From the NCBI GenBank assembly GCA_964626015.1, contig CAZVCC010000091.1:1-7221 (forward strand): a stretch of DNA of 7,221 bases. The letters are read 5' to 3'. Of the stretch, positions 1 to 7,169 are shown piece after piece (position 1 is the stretch's first letter; every line of letters begins with the position of its first letter). Both the position numbers and the translations under genes were made by a program. The notes under the pieces are model-generated. The model was not told the origin of the DNA and did not search any database. It was given only the letters and a program-made list of their open reading frames with translations. The DNA comes from CAIKZJ01 sp964626015 (GTDB lineage: Bacteria > Bacteroidota > Ignavibacteria > Tepidaquicellales > Tepidaquicellaceae).

Positions 1-745
1 ACAGGCTAAAGAGAGTGAGCGGCTCGACAGACCAGTTTACTTATGATTATAACGGGAACATGACAAACGATTACATGAATAATAATACAGGCATAAAATA
101 CGACCATAGGAATCTGATAACAGAAATAACAAAACAGAACTTAAAACAAGACCCGCCAACAACATATATTACAAGATATAGGTATGATGAAGCGGGAAAT
201 AGAACTCGAAAAACTGTTTTCCTGAGCAATGAATATGATCCGAGGCCGCTTCCCGAAGAAACCGAAGACCTTCCTCCCGGATGGTCAATTATAGTTGATG
301 ATTATTATTCAAGAGACGTATCAGGAAAAGAAATCGGAGTTTACTCAAGCTATACACTCCAGTACTGGAATGTATGGTCGGGTAATGAAATCACAGGCAG
401 AATAAATTATGAAAATAACAGCAGGTATTATTATTTAAAAGATCACCTTGGCTCAGTGCGTGCGGTGATTGACGAAGATAAAAAAGTAATCACTGCACAG
501 GACTACGACGCATGGGGATATTATCTTGAAAACAGAATGTATGAACCCTATACCACCAAGAACAAATTCACGGGAAAGGAAAGAGACAGAGAAACAAGCT
601 ATGACTATTTTGGTGCAAGATATTATGATTCGAGAGTGGGAAGATGGTTTTCTGTTGATCCGTTATTTGAGAAACATATTCAGTGGACACCTTATAATTA
701 TGTTCTAAACAATTCTATGATATTGATTGATCCTGATGGAAGGCA
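1..745 (+). repeat. Rhs core direct repeat, copy A
   Basis: Aligns without gaps to 2256-3000 at a constant offset of 2255 bases. By manual comparison, bases 1-634 differ at 9 sites, and 240-634 are identical over 395 bases. Bases 635-745 differ at 26 of 111 sites, then similarity stops after the DPDGR codons. The repeat probably extends left beyond the window. Confidence 0.95.
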
Positions 746-1328
746 GATTTATTTTTCTGATATTCAAAATATTAGAAACGAACAAATTACAAGTTTAAGA
801 ATGATGATAGATCCCAAATATGGTAACTATATAAATTATACTATGAATGATAATGGAGAATATTTATTAGATGTTGCTTCTTTAAACGAAAACATGCCTT
901 CAAGAGTAACTGATTTTAATTTTACAAATCTACTGACTATTGTAAATAGTAATGAACCTGTCCAGATAGAGTTAAGAGATGCTGATGAAATATTTCACGA
1001 AAACCAAAAAATTACATTTAATCAAATAGAACAACAACTTAAAGAGGGTTCAAGTAAAAATTATTCATCTTATGGTTTAACATTAGTTTCAGGTAATAGA
1101 TACACTCCAGAAGAGCCGAAAGCTGTTTCTGTTAACGGAAAAACTGTCATTTATATAAACAGAAAATATGGTACAAAGGAAGGGGTTAAAACATTGGCAC
1201 ATGAATTTCTTCATGCAAAGTTATATATTCTTAATGTCGAATGGGGAGAAAATAGTAATAGATTTATTGAATTATCAAAAAAGGCAGAAAATCAAGCAGG
1301 AGAAAATTATGATAAATGGAAGAAATAA
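1..1328 (+). CDS. Rhs-family protein, 3' part, with C-terminal zincin-like metallopeptidase toxin domain
   Basis: Partial gene: the frame is open through the left edge (a GTG at 15 is internal), so the N-terminal delivery part lies outside. Numbered from that GTG, residues 1-220 carry YD repeats (YDEAGNRTR) and the RHS-associated core with KDHLGSVRAV and YDYFGARYYDSRVGRW. The core ends at DPDGR (residues 239-243), the usual junction before a variable toxin tail. Residues 244-437 are unrelated to the tail of the second copy downstream. They contain HEFLH (H396, E397, H400), the zinc-binding and catalytic motif of zincin metallopeptidases; E419 and E425 are candidates for the third ligand. In known Rhs toxins the core forms a shell that encloses and releases the C-terminal toxin. 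I infer a protease toxin; the substrate is unknown. The putative immunity gene starts inside the 3' end of this gene. The core is certain, the peptidase call is motif-based. Confidence 0.85.
   Translation, partial: RLKRVSGSTDQFTYDYNGNMTNDYMNNNTGIKYDHRNLITEITKQNLKQDPPTTYITRYRYDEAGNRTRKTVFLSNEYDPRPLPEETEDLPPGWSIIVDDYYSRDVSGKEIGVYSSYTLQYWNVWSGNEITGRINYENNSRYYYLKDHLGSVRAVIDEDKKVITAQDYDAWGYYLENRMYEPYTTKNKFTGKERDRETSYDYFGARYYDSRVGRWFSVDPLFEKHIQWTPYNYVLNNSMILIDPDGRQIYFSDIQNIRNEQITSLRMMIDPKYGNYINYTMNDNGEYLLDVASLNENMPSRVTDFNFTNLLTIVNSNEPVQIELRDADEIFHENQKITFNQIEQQLKEGSSKNYSSYGLTLVSGNRYTPEEPKAVSVNGKTVIYINRKYGTKEGVKTLAHEFLHAKLYILNVEWGENSNRFIELSKKAENQAGENYDKWKK
1298..1303 (+). promoter_or_regulatory. Ribosome binding site for the first immunity gene
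   Basis: AGGAGA lies 5 bases before the ATG at 1309, the clearest Shine-Dalgarno sequence in the window. It decides the start of the downstream gene, because the longer frame reaching back to 1168 would only be the toxin gene read in another frame. The site sits inside the last codons of the toxin, which suggests coupled translation of toxin and immunity protein. Confidence 0.6.
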
Positions 1329-2031
1329 TAATGCAAAAATATTATATACATTTATAATATTAATTTTAATACTATATTCGAAAATAGCATTTAGTCAAGA
1401 AAGAAATGATTTAATTATTGAATTTGAAAAGAATGAAATAGGTGGTGATGATTTTAAAGGTAATTTAAGTATGTCAATTAAAAATGTTTCAAGTGATACA
1501 ATCTATATAGCGATGGAACCGATAACATTTAGTTATTATTGTAATTCGGATACTTTAATTTTTTTCCCAAGGGGAAGGAGTGGATATTATAATCCTTTAT
1601 TATTGCAAATTATTGAACGAAATGCAAAAATATTTTACGTTGATGTTAGGTCACGTATCTCATATTTGAAATTCCCTAGAATACTTTATTTATATCCGGG
1701 GAGCAGAACGACTATATTCTTTACTATTGAGAATGCGAATTTGCTATTTTTAAAAAGTAATAAATGGGATATTTATAAAGAAGTTGGTTATTCTTACAAA
1801 TCTAATGTGGATACTACGTTGATAAATAAACCCGATTATTTGAAATGTGAATTTATTGAATCCATATTTTATAAAGATACTATTGATATAAAATTGACTT
1901 TAAAACCAAAATCGCTAGATGATTCATTACTTTTTATCTCTAAAGATGGTATGAATTATGATTATAATTACGAATCTATCTACGATTCTATAATATTTAG
2001 GTGTTTTATTCAAAGAGTATATGATAAATAA
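1309..2031 (+). CDS. Secreted putative immunity protein for the metallopeptidase Rhs toxin
   Basis: 240 aa starting at ATG 1309, overlapping the end of the toxin gene by 20 bases. Residues 1-29 form a signal peptide: a basic start, the hydrophobic run ILYTFIILILILY, then KIAFS with likely cleavage before Q30. The mature part (about 210 aa) is rich in predicted beta strands, with Ig-like phrases such as NLSMSIKNVSSDTIYI and LYPGSRTTIFFTIEN. I recognise no family. Immunity function is inferred from position directly after a polymorphic toxin tail, the gene overlap and the strong ribosome binding site. Export fits a toxin acting outside the cytoplasm. A beta-sandwich that blocks the peptidase is possible but unproven. 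It could also be an unrelated secreted protein. Confidence 0.7.
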   Translation: MINGRNNNAKILYTFIILILILYSKIAFSQERNDLIIEFEKNEIGGDDFKGNLSMSIKNVSSDTIYIAMEPITFSYYCNSDTLIFFPRGRSGYYNPLLLQIIERNAKIFYVDVRSRISYLKFPRILYLYPGSRTTIFFTIENANLLFLKSNKWDIYKEVGYSYKSNVDTTLINKPDYLKCEFIESIFYKDTIDIKLTLKPKSLDDSLLFISKDGMNYDYNYESIYDSIIFRCFIQRVYDK

Positions 2032-3601
2032 TTTTTGTAAATTGGAAACCATTTCTAATCAATATGATTTAAGCTTTAATTATTCCTACGACGAATCAAA
2101 CCGCTTGCTGGAAGCAAACTGTACAAGTTTTCAGGATAATACATTCGACCTTATAAACTCGTATGACCCTGACGGAAACCTCTTAACTCTTCAAAGATAC
2201 GGCTCGAATAATAATTTATTTGATAATTATAATTATGCTTATTACGCAGGAACAAACCGGCTAAGGAGAGTAAGCGGCTCGACAGACCTGTTTACTTATG
2301 ATTATAACGGTAACATGACAAACGATTACATGAATAATAATACAGGCATAAAATACGACCATAGGAATCTGATAACAGAAATAACAAAACAGAACTTAAA
2401 ACAAGACCCGCCAACAACATATATTACAAGGTATAGGTATGATGAAGCGGGAAACAGAACTCGAAAAACAGTTTTCCTGAGCAATGAATATGACCCGAGG
2501 CCGCTTCCCGAAGAAACCGAAGACCTTCCTCCCGGATGGTCAATTATAGTTGATGATTATTATTCAAGAGACGTATCAGGAAAAGAAATCGGAGTTTACT
2601 CAAGCTATACACTCCAGTACTGGAATGTATGGTCGGGTAATGAAATCACAGGCAGAATAAATTATGAAAATAACAGCAGGTATTATTATTTAAAAGATCA
2701 CCTTGGCTCAGTGCGTGCGGTGATTGACGAAGATAAAAAAGTAATCACTGCACAGGACTACGACGCATGGGGATATTATCTTGAAAACAGAATGTATGAA
2801 CCCTATACCACCAAGAACAAATTCACGGGAAAGGAAAGAGACAGAGAAACAAGCTATGACTATTTTGGTGCAAGATATTATGATTCGAGGGTGGGGAGAT
2901 GGGGAGCAACGGATCCACTATTCGAGAAACATATTCAATGGACGCCTTATAATTATGTTCTGGGGAATCCTTTAAAGCTGATTGATCCTGATGGAAGACA
3001 AGCAATAGTTATTTTTGGTGGGTTTGGTTCATTTAGTAATGGAGGTGAAATAACGGAATATTTATATAATCCAAAAACCGGAACTGATCTCATAGCGGCG
3101 AAAGTCAATAATTTCTTAATTAACAATAAAGATGTATTTACTAATGCGGAACTAAAAGAATATTCAACATCTTGGACTGGGTCTGAAGTTGCGGAAGCGG
3201 AAAAATTTATAGAAAACCATATGAAAGATTATCCCGATGACAAAATAATTATATACGGTTATAGTATGGGTGGAGTAAGAGCAAATGATTTGGCTGAAAG
3301 TTTGAATGGGAAATATAATGTTTCAGTCGAATTTACTGTAGATGCATATTCATTTCCTGAAAATGCTGGTCGATATTACGGTTTAGAAATACCCGAAAAT
3401 GTGAAAATTAATTATAATTTTTATCAAGAAACAGTAAGCCCATCAACAGGAGCTCGAGGTGGTAAAAATTGGGCAAAGACTGAAAATACTAGTGTAAGAA
3501 ATTTTCCACCCATCAAAAACACAACTCATCAAGACATAGATGAAAAAACAAATGATGTTATTTATAAATTTATTAAAGCTCATTTATTAATTAAAGAGTA
3601 A
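2021..3601 (+). CDS. Orphan partial Rhs core fused to a lipase-like alpha/beta-hydrolase toxin domain
   Basis: 526 aa from ATG 2021, which overlaps the immunity gene stop by 11 bases. Only the last part of an Rhs protein is present: YD repeats (about 15-175) and the RHS-associated core (about 215-325) ending in DPLFEKHIQWTPYNYVLGNP and then LIDPDGR. There is no signal peptide or N-terminal delivery part, so this looks like a displaced orphan cassette. The start codon may be fortuitous; Rhs-like sequence seems to begin near residue 15. Residues 327-526 are a small alpha/beta hydrolase with the nucleophile elbow GYSMGG (S415), a likely acid in TVDAYSF (D441) and a likely base in TTHQDID (H503). 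The order Ser-Asp-His and the NFYQ phrase fit bacterial lipase/esterase-like hydrolases. I infer a membrane-lipid-attacking toxin; the substrate is not determined. The following membrane protein is its likely immunity partner. Confidence 0.85.
   Translation: MINNFCKLETISNQYDLSFNYSYDESNRLLEANCTSFQDNTFDLINSYDPDGNLLTLQRYGSNNNLFDNYNYAYYAGTNRLRRVSGSTDLFTYDYNGNMTNDYMNNNTGIKYDHRNLITEITKQNLKQDPPTTYITRYRYDEAGNRTRKTVFLSNEYDPRPLPEETEDLPPGWSIIVDDYYSRDVSGKEIGVYSSYTLQYWNVWSGNEITGRINYENNSRYYYLKDHLGSVRAVIDEDKKVITAQDYDAWGYYLENRMYEPYTTKNKFTGKERDRETSYDYFGARYYDSRVGRWGATDPLFEKHIQWTPYNYVLGNPLKLIDPDGRQAIVIFGGFGSFSNGGEITEYLYNPKTGTDLIAAKVNNFLINNKDVFTNAELKEYSTSWTGSEVAEAEKFIENHMKDYPDDKIIIYGYSMGGVRANDLAESLNGKYNVSVEFTVDAYSFPENAGRYYGLEIPENVKINYNFYQETVSPSTGARGGKNWAKTENTSVRNFPPIKNTTHQDIDEKTNDVIYKFIKAHLLIKE
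2256..3000 (+). repeat. Rhs core direct repeat, copy B
   Basis: Gap-free match to 1-745. The 395-base block 2495-2889 is identical to 240-634. Divergence starts sharply at 2890, and homology ends at 3000, just after the DPDGR codons where the toxin domains become unrelated. Confidence 0.95.
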
Positions 3602-3606
3602 TTTAT

Positions 3607-3927
3607 ATGAAATCTCTGAAAGTTATAAACATTATTTGTGCAATTGTAAGTAGTTACCATATAAATTATATGGGCATAATGATTTTTAATAAAGACGGAT
3701 TGAATTTAAACTATCCCCATTTATTAGGGATAAATCCAATTGAATTATTAGTTTTAAATTTCTTGCTCAATATTGTAATATTAATATTAATAATAATAAA
3801 TATTAGTAAAATAGTTTGGAATAAATCATTTATATTTCCATTATTTGTAAATATTGTGTTTATCATTTCTTTTGTTATATATAGTGGATTTTTGTACAAA
3901 TATTTAATAGATTTTTACAATAAATAA
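3607..3927 (+). CDS. Small three-helix membrane protein, putative immunity to the lipase-like toxin
   Basis: 106 aa, starting 5 bases after the toxin stop codon. AAAGAG at 3593-3598, inside the toxin gene, is a weak ribosome binding site 8 bases before the ATG. Three hydrophobic segments are visible at about residues 6-27, 46-70 (LLVLNFLLNIVILILIIIN) and 75-99, so the protein should sit in the inner membrane. I recognise no family. The immunity role is inferred from position and from the fit between a membrane-embedded protein and a predicted lipase toxin. An alternative is an unrelated small membrane protein. Confidence 0.7.
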   Translation: MKSLKVINIICAIVSSYHINYMGIMIFNKDGLNLNYPHLLGINPIELLVLNFLLNIVILILIIINISKIVWNKSFIFPLFVNIVFIISFVIYSGFLYKYLIDFYNK

Positions 3928-3928
3928 T

Positions 3929-4402
3929 TTTGATATAAAAATAGGCGAAACAAGTTTTGATATTACTAAGTATGTTGTATCAAATACTAACTACAAATCA
4001 TCAACAAATAGTAATTGCCACGGATTTGTTGCTATTACTAAAAGTAAATCAGGAATTGAAGAATTTGAGAAACAAGGTCAAGATATATCATATAAAGGTG
4101 AAATTGTTGAATCACAAAAGTCGGGTGATTTGGCAGTATTTTATTTAACAAAAGATTGGAATATAGAGGGGTTTATTATAGGTAACGATGTTCCAATGCA
4201 TTCTGCGATATATTTAATAAAAAATCAATTGGGTGTCAAATATTTTTTAAATAGGATAGACACAAAAGAACCTGTTAGTATTAGTTCTGAAACAGATATC
4301 ATTAATTCATATAATAGAAATAAATCAAAATATATTAACAACCAACCCCCGGATTTAAATAATCCGGTATTTTATAGAGATTGGGAACAAATAAATAAAT
4401 AA
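3929..4402 (+). pseudogene. Headless Rhs-type toxin tail resembling an NlpC/P60 cysteine hydrolase
   Basis: The frame is open from the TAG at 3908-3910 to the stop at 4400-4402, but has no ATG until 4196 and only a TTG at 4130, both inside the domain. Read from 3929 it gives 157 residues beginning FDIKIGETSFDITKY. NCHGFV (Cys codon 4016-4018) resembles the catalytic 'DCSGFV' motif. SGDLAVFY at 4121-4144 resembles 'PGDLVFF', and HSAIYL (His codon 4199-4201) resembles 'HVGIYL' of NlpC/P60 hydrolases. These motifs occur in the family order and with plausible spacing. Such enzymes cut peptide bonds in peptidoglycan. There is no Rhs core and no DPDGR junction, so I infer a toxin remnant left behind when cassettes were exchanged. 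It may be silent, or become active if joined to a core by recombination. Another papain-like fold is possible. Confidence 0.6.
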
Positions 4403-4403
4403 T

Positions 4404-4571
4404 ATGACTAAAATAAAAAACTGGTGTTATGTATTCTATTTTTTGCTAATAATTTTATTTACTTTTAATGCAAATGTATTCTCACAAACCAACAGTCTTT
4501 GCATATTTGAATATCAATCTTCTGCTATTCATAATGAATATTTTCTATCCAAAGTCGCATTGCGTCATTAA
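4404..4571 (+). pseudogene. Signal-peptide ORF, probably a truncated immunity gene for the NlpC-like tail
   Basis: 55 aa, ATG one base after the stop of the headless toxin tail. MTKIKNWCYVFYFLL and the following hydrophobic stretch to NANVFS look like a signal peptide with cleavage before Q28. Only about 28 residues follow (TNSLCIFEYQSS... to ALRH). The layout matches the first cassette: toxin tail, then an exported protein whose signal peptide ends in FSQ. Export would suit protection against a peptidoglycan hydrolase. At 55 aa it is short for such a protein. The base composition changes near the stop codon, so I read it as cut by recombination. It could instead be a genuine short secreted peptide. 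Confidence 0.5.
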
Positions 4572-4687
4572 TAATGTAACCATGGGCCGGGTGAATAAGG
4601 GCGTTGAGTTAAATTATATAAGAAATTTTTCTAGACTACAGCAAATTATTCTCTGTTGATATAAGTTTTAAGGCTAATTATGAAAAA
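4572..4687. other. Convergent intergenic gap with a GC-richer patch
   Basis: 116 bases between the plus-strand toxin array and the stop of the minus-strand propeller gene. Roughly 4572-4612 (around CCATGGGCCGGGTG and AAGGGCGTTGAG) is clearly richer in G and C than the flanks, while the rest is AT-rich. I see no tRNA, no complete gene and no convincing terminator. The only palindrome is the short AGAAATTTTTCT at about 4620. Confidence 0.5.
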
Positions 4688-6232
4688 TCATTTGAGAAGC
4701 ACCAAACGCTTCACATCCGTAAATTTCTCTGTCGAAGATCCGTTGCGGCGGACTTCTATTTTGTATAAATATACTCCGCTCGATAATCCTTCTCCACTAA
4801 ATTCGACACTAAAAGTCCCTGCATTAAGATTTTCATTCACAAGTGTTTGTACCTCGCGACCCATTGCATCATATACTTTCAACACTACATTACTAAAATC
4901 GGGCAACTGAAAACGAATAACTGACGTAGAATTAAACGGATTCGGATAGTTTTGACTTAAAGAATATTTAGACGGTATTTCACTGCTGATGTTATTTACA
5001 GAAACAACACTATCCGGGTTTGTGTAGGAGCGAACATTTAAAAATATTTGTGGCTGATTGCTAAGCCGCAAGTCTTTCCATACATTGATAAACTTGTTGT
5101 TAACCAACACAACATCCGAGCTACCTTTATCTACCTCAGGAAACTGATTTGTTACAGGAAAATAACTTCCTATAAAATTGTCATTTTTATCAATTCTTAA
5201 ATTGTTTATATAGCCGACGCTTCCATCGTAGCTTAGTAAAAATATTAGGTTCCCAACTTCGTCAATGCTCACGAAAGCTTCATAAGCTCCGGTTCCAATA
5301 ATTTTATTAATCCCAATTTTATTGCCACTGTTGTTGTATCTTTGATATTTAATTCTATCTACACCAGTACTATATGAAAATTCAGAAAAAGAAATTACAT
5401 AATTCCCTGTTGAATCAACAACAACTTCTGTGTGTGTTTGATTATTTAAAGTGTCAATACCTACCTCCAAATCATTTACTTGTTGATTACTTCCAATCGG
5501 AGTACCATTTGCAGAAAATAATTGACTGTAAATATCAAAATGGTTTGGTTTAGGTCCCGAACTCTCCCATGCTATTACAAATCCGCCATTTTGTTGAACT
5601 CCAAGCACTGGTTTCCCATAACTCGAATATTGATTCACTTTAACATTGTTACCAACTTTTACGCCATTTGAATCAACTATTTGGAAGAAGATGTCTTTGT
5701 GATAAGAAACAGGAGCAGTATAATCGAATGAAATAATGAATCTATTTAAATTATCTGTACCAATTCTTATGTTAGGGTCAAACCCTTTTATAGTATCGTT
5801 TAATTGAATTTCCTGTGAGATAGGGATACCATCTTTATTATATATTTTTAAAAGAATTAATGAGCCACTAGGACTTACAGAAACACCTCTCCAAACAATA
5901 CCAAATGAGCCATCTTTCCTTACTGCAACATCCGAATTTATTGAACCACTTGTAGAATTAACCTTAAAATTATTTCCTACTCTATTGAAGCTACTATCAA
6001 ATATTTGTGCGTACACATCTATTGGTGAATTAACCCCATTTTGCCATACGATAACAGAATATCCTTTTTTGTTTGAAGAAACTTTAGCAAAATATTTAGG
6101 TACTGATAATGCCGTATCAGTGTTTACTCTGAAATCATTCACAAGTTGCGCGAACAATGAATTAGTTATGAAAACAATTGATATTAATACTATCAATTTC
6201 ATACAAAGAATAATAAATTTATTAGCATACAT
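4688..6232 (-). CDS. T9SS-exported protein with a predicted seven-bladed beta-propeller
   Basis: 514 aa. A signal peptide ends in NSLFAQ; ATG at 6232 is used here, but ATG at 6202 (MKLIVLISIVF) gives a more typical signal peptide, and no Shine-Dalgarno sequence separates them. From about residue 40 to 415 I count seven units of about 50 residues with a shared pattern: GxxVIxW, then DIYxQxF, then NGxxIGxNxxVN. Examples are GYSVIVWQ...DVYAQIF and GGFVIAWES...DIYSQLF. This is the layout of a beta-propeller. Residues 422-514 are a type A sorting domain (SLSQNYPNPFN, KVYDAMGREV, SSGVYLYKI, final LVLLK), which directs export by type IX secretion and surface attachment or release. No catalytic motif is visible; a binding or surface role is inferred. 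The gene converges on the toxin array and shows no functional link to it. Confidence 0.85.
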   Translation of the reverse strand: MYANKFIILCMKLIVLISIVFITNSLFAQLVNDFRVNTDTALSVPKYFAKVSSNKKGYSVIVWQNGVNSPIDVYAQIFDSSFNRVGNNFKVNSTSGSINSDVAVRKDGSFGIVWRGVSVSPSGSLILLKIYNKDGIPISQEIQLNDTIKGFDPNIRIGTDNLNRFIISFDYTAPVSYHKDIFFQIVDSNGVKVGNNVKVNQYSSYGKPVLGVQQNGGFVIAWESSGPKPNHFDIYSQLFSANGTPIGSNQQVNDLEVGIDTLNNQTHTEVVVDSTGNYVISFSEFSYSTGVDRIKYQRYNNSGNKIGINKIIGTGAYEAFVSIDEVGNLIFLLSYDGSVGYINNLRIDKNDNFIGSYFPVTNQFPEVDKGSSDVVLVNNKFINVWKDLRLSNQPQIFLNVRSYTNPDSVVSVNNISSEIPSKYSLSQNYPNPFNSTSVIRFQLPDFSNVVLKVYDAMGREVQTLVNENLNAGTFSVEFSGEGLSSGVYLYKIEVRRNGSSTEKFTDVKRLVLLK

Positions 6233-6331
6233 ATAGTTTAGTATTTTTATTTATACAAATAATACTAGTTTGTAAACATCCCTATTAAAGTAAGTTAGAA
6301 AACAAACATTTAAAACAAATCATATTTCAAA

Positions 6332-6361
6332 TAAGGGTTGGCATTTAACTGTCAACCCTTA
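6332..6361 (-). terminator. Intrinsic terminator of the minus-strand T9SS gene
   Basis: Read on the minus strand, an 11-bp stem (TAAGGGTTGAC with GCCAACCCTTA, including one G-T pair) closes an 8-base loop and runs into TTTG. It begins 16 bases after the stop codon at 6378-6380. The position and shape fit rho-independent termination, though the T run is short. It separates this gene from the propeller gene downstream. Confidence 0.6.
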
Positions 6362-6377
6362 ATGAAATTAAGAATAA

Positions 6378-7169
6378 TTACTTAATTAAAACCATTCTCT
6401 TTGTTTGAAAAAAATTTCCAGTTTGCACTCTATAAAAATAGATCCCAGTTGATAACTCGGAAGCATTTAAGGTAATAGAATAATAACCTGCTTTTTTTAT
6501 TTCATTTACAAGTGTTTTTATTTCTCTTCCTGTAATGTCGTATATTTTTAAGGAAACGAATCCATCCTTCGGTATTGAATACATTATTGATGTTGTCGGA
6601 TTAAAAGGATTCGGGTGGTTCTGCGAAAGCTCATACTTTGCTGGAATACTATTGTTTGAACCATTCTTATTCTTTGATTTATACTCTTCACTTCTAATTG
6701 GAGGAACATTAGGAATATAGTTATTAATCAATATTTCATACATCATTTTGTCTTTCATTATCTCCTTTAACTGATTGTTTGATTTATTGTTTAAATCTTC
6801 AAGGTTTTTTGGAATTCTTTTTAGCAGATAATCAAACTTTGAATTACTTGATTTAATTTTAGTCATCTCTTGCTTGCTATTCATCATAGATTTATTAGAA
6901 ATTTTACTTAAGTCCGATTTCAATAAATTGTATAATTCTGGTATTGAAATAATACTATTACTATTATCACCACCTGAAGAACTATCAAGCATACTTAAGA
7001 TTCGTAATTTATCAAGATTAGCATAAAGTAACTCATAAGAATTTGAAGCATTTGCAATTATAACATCAAGCTCAAATAGAGCGTTTTGTAACTCCTCGTT
7101 TATAACCTGGGATTCAATTTTCAGTCCGTTATAATACTTTTGAAGTAAACTATCATTATTGTTTATATT
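6378..7169 (-). pseudogene. 3' part of a T9SS cargo gene, probably split by an insertion sequence
   Basis: The first in-window ATG (6992) would give 204 aa, but the frame stays open and protein-like upstream to 7181, where an in-frame TAG (7184-7182) stands. The added residues include NNNDSLLQKYYNGLK, ELDVIIANASNSYELLYA and NLDKLRIL. They resemble the helical stretch that often precedes the sorting domain in FCB secreted proteins. A charged, mostly helical segment (KSDLSKISNKSM..., LLKRIPKNLEDL...) follows. The last 89 residues are a type A sorting domain: YELSQNHPNPFNPTTS, KIYDITGREIKTLVNE, LSTGIYFYRV, MVLIK. No signal peptide is present, as expected for a lost 5' end. The coding sequence stops making sense exactly where the tandem repeat at 7176-7221 begins. 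The function of the missing main domain cannot be read. Confidence 0.75.

Noticed and set aside
526..708. Short plus-strand frame inside the Rhs core, with near-copies at 2781-2975 and 2823-3005 (minus)
   Set aside because: These are other-frame readings of the conserved core and recur only because the core is duplicated.
1168..1308. Upstream extension of the first immunity gene to an alternative start at 1168
   Set aside because: It only reads the toxin gene in another frame. ATG 1309 has AGGAGA in front and begins a proper signal peptide.
2021..3945. Shared AT-rich string ATAAATAATTTT after the first and second immunity genes (near 2024 and 3920) as a cassette attachment site
   Set aside because: Twelve bases of A and T only, in an AT-rich region, can match by chance and are not repeated at the third cassette.
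4349..4367. Perfect 7-bp hairpin CCGGATT/AATCCGG followed by TATTTTATAG
   Set aside because: It lies within the NlpC-like reading frame and is explained by codons there. The T run is broken, so a terminator or attenuator role is not supported.
4468..4659. 63-aa plus-strand frame overlapping the 55-aa signal-peptide ORF
   Set aside because: It spans two regions of different composition, has no ribosome binding site and competes with a frame that carries a signal peptide in the right place.
5985..6236. 83-aa plus-strand frame opposite the propeller gene
   Set aside because: It is antisense to a well-supported signal peptide and propeller sequence and has no features of its own.
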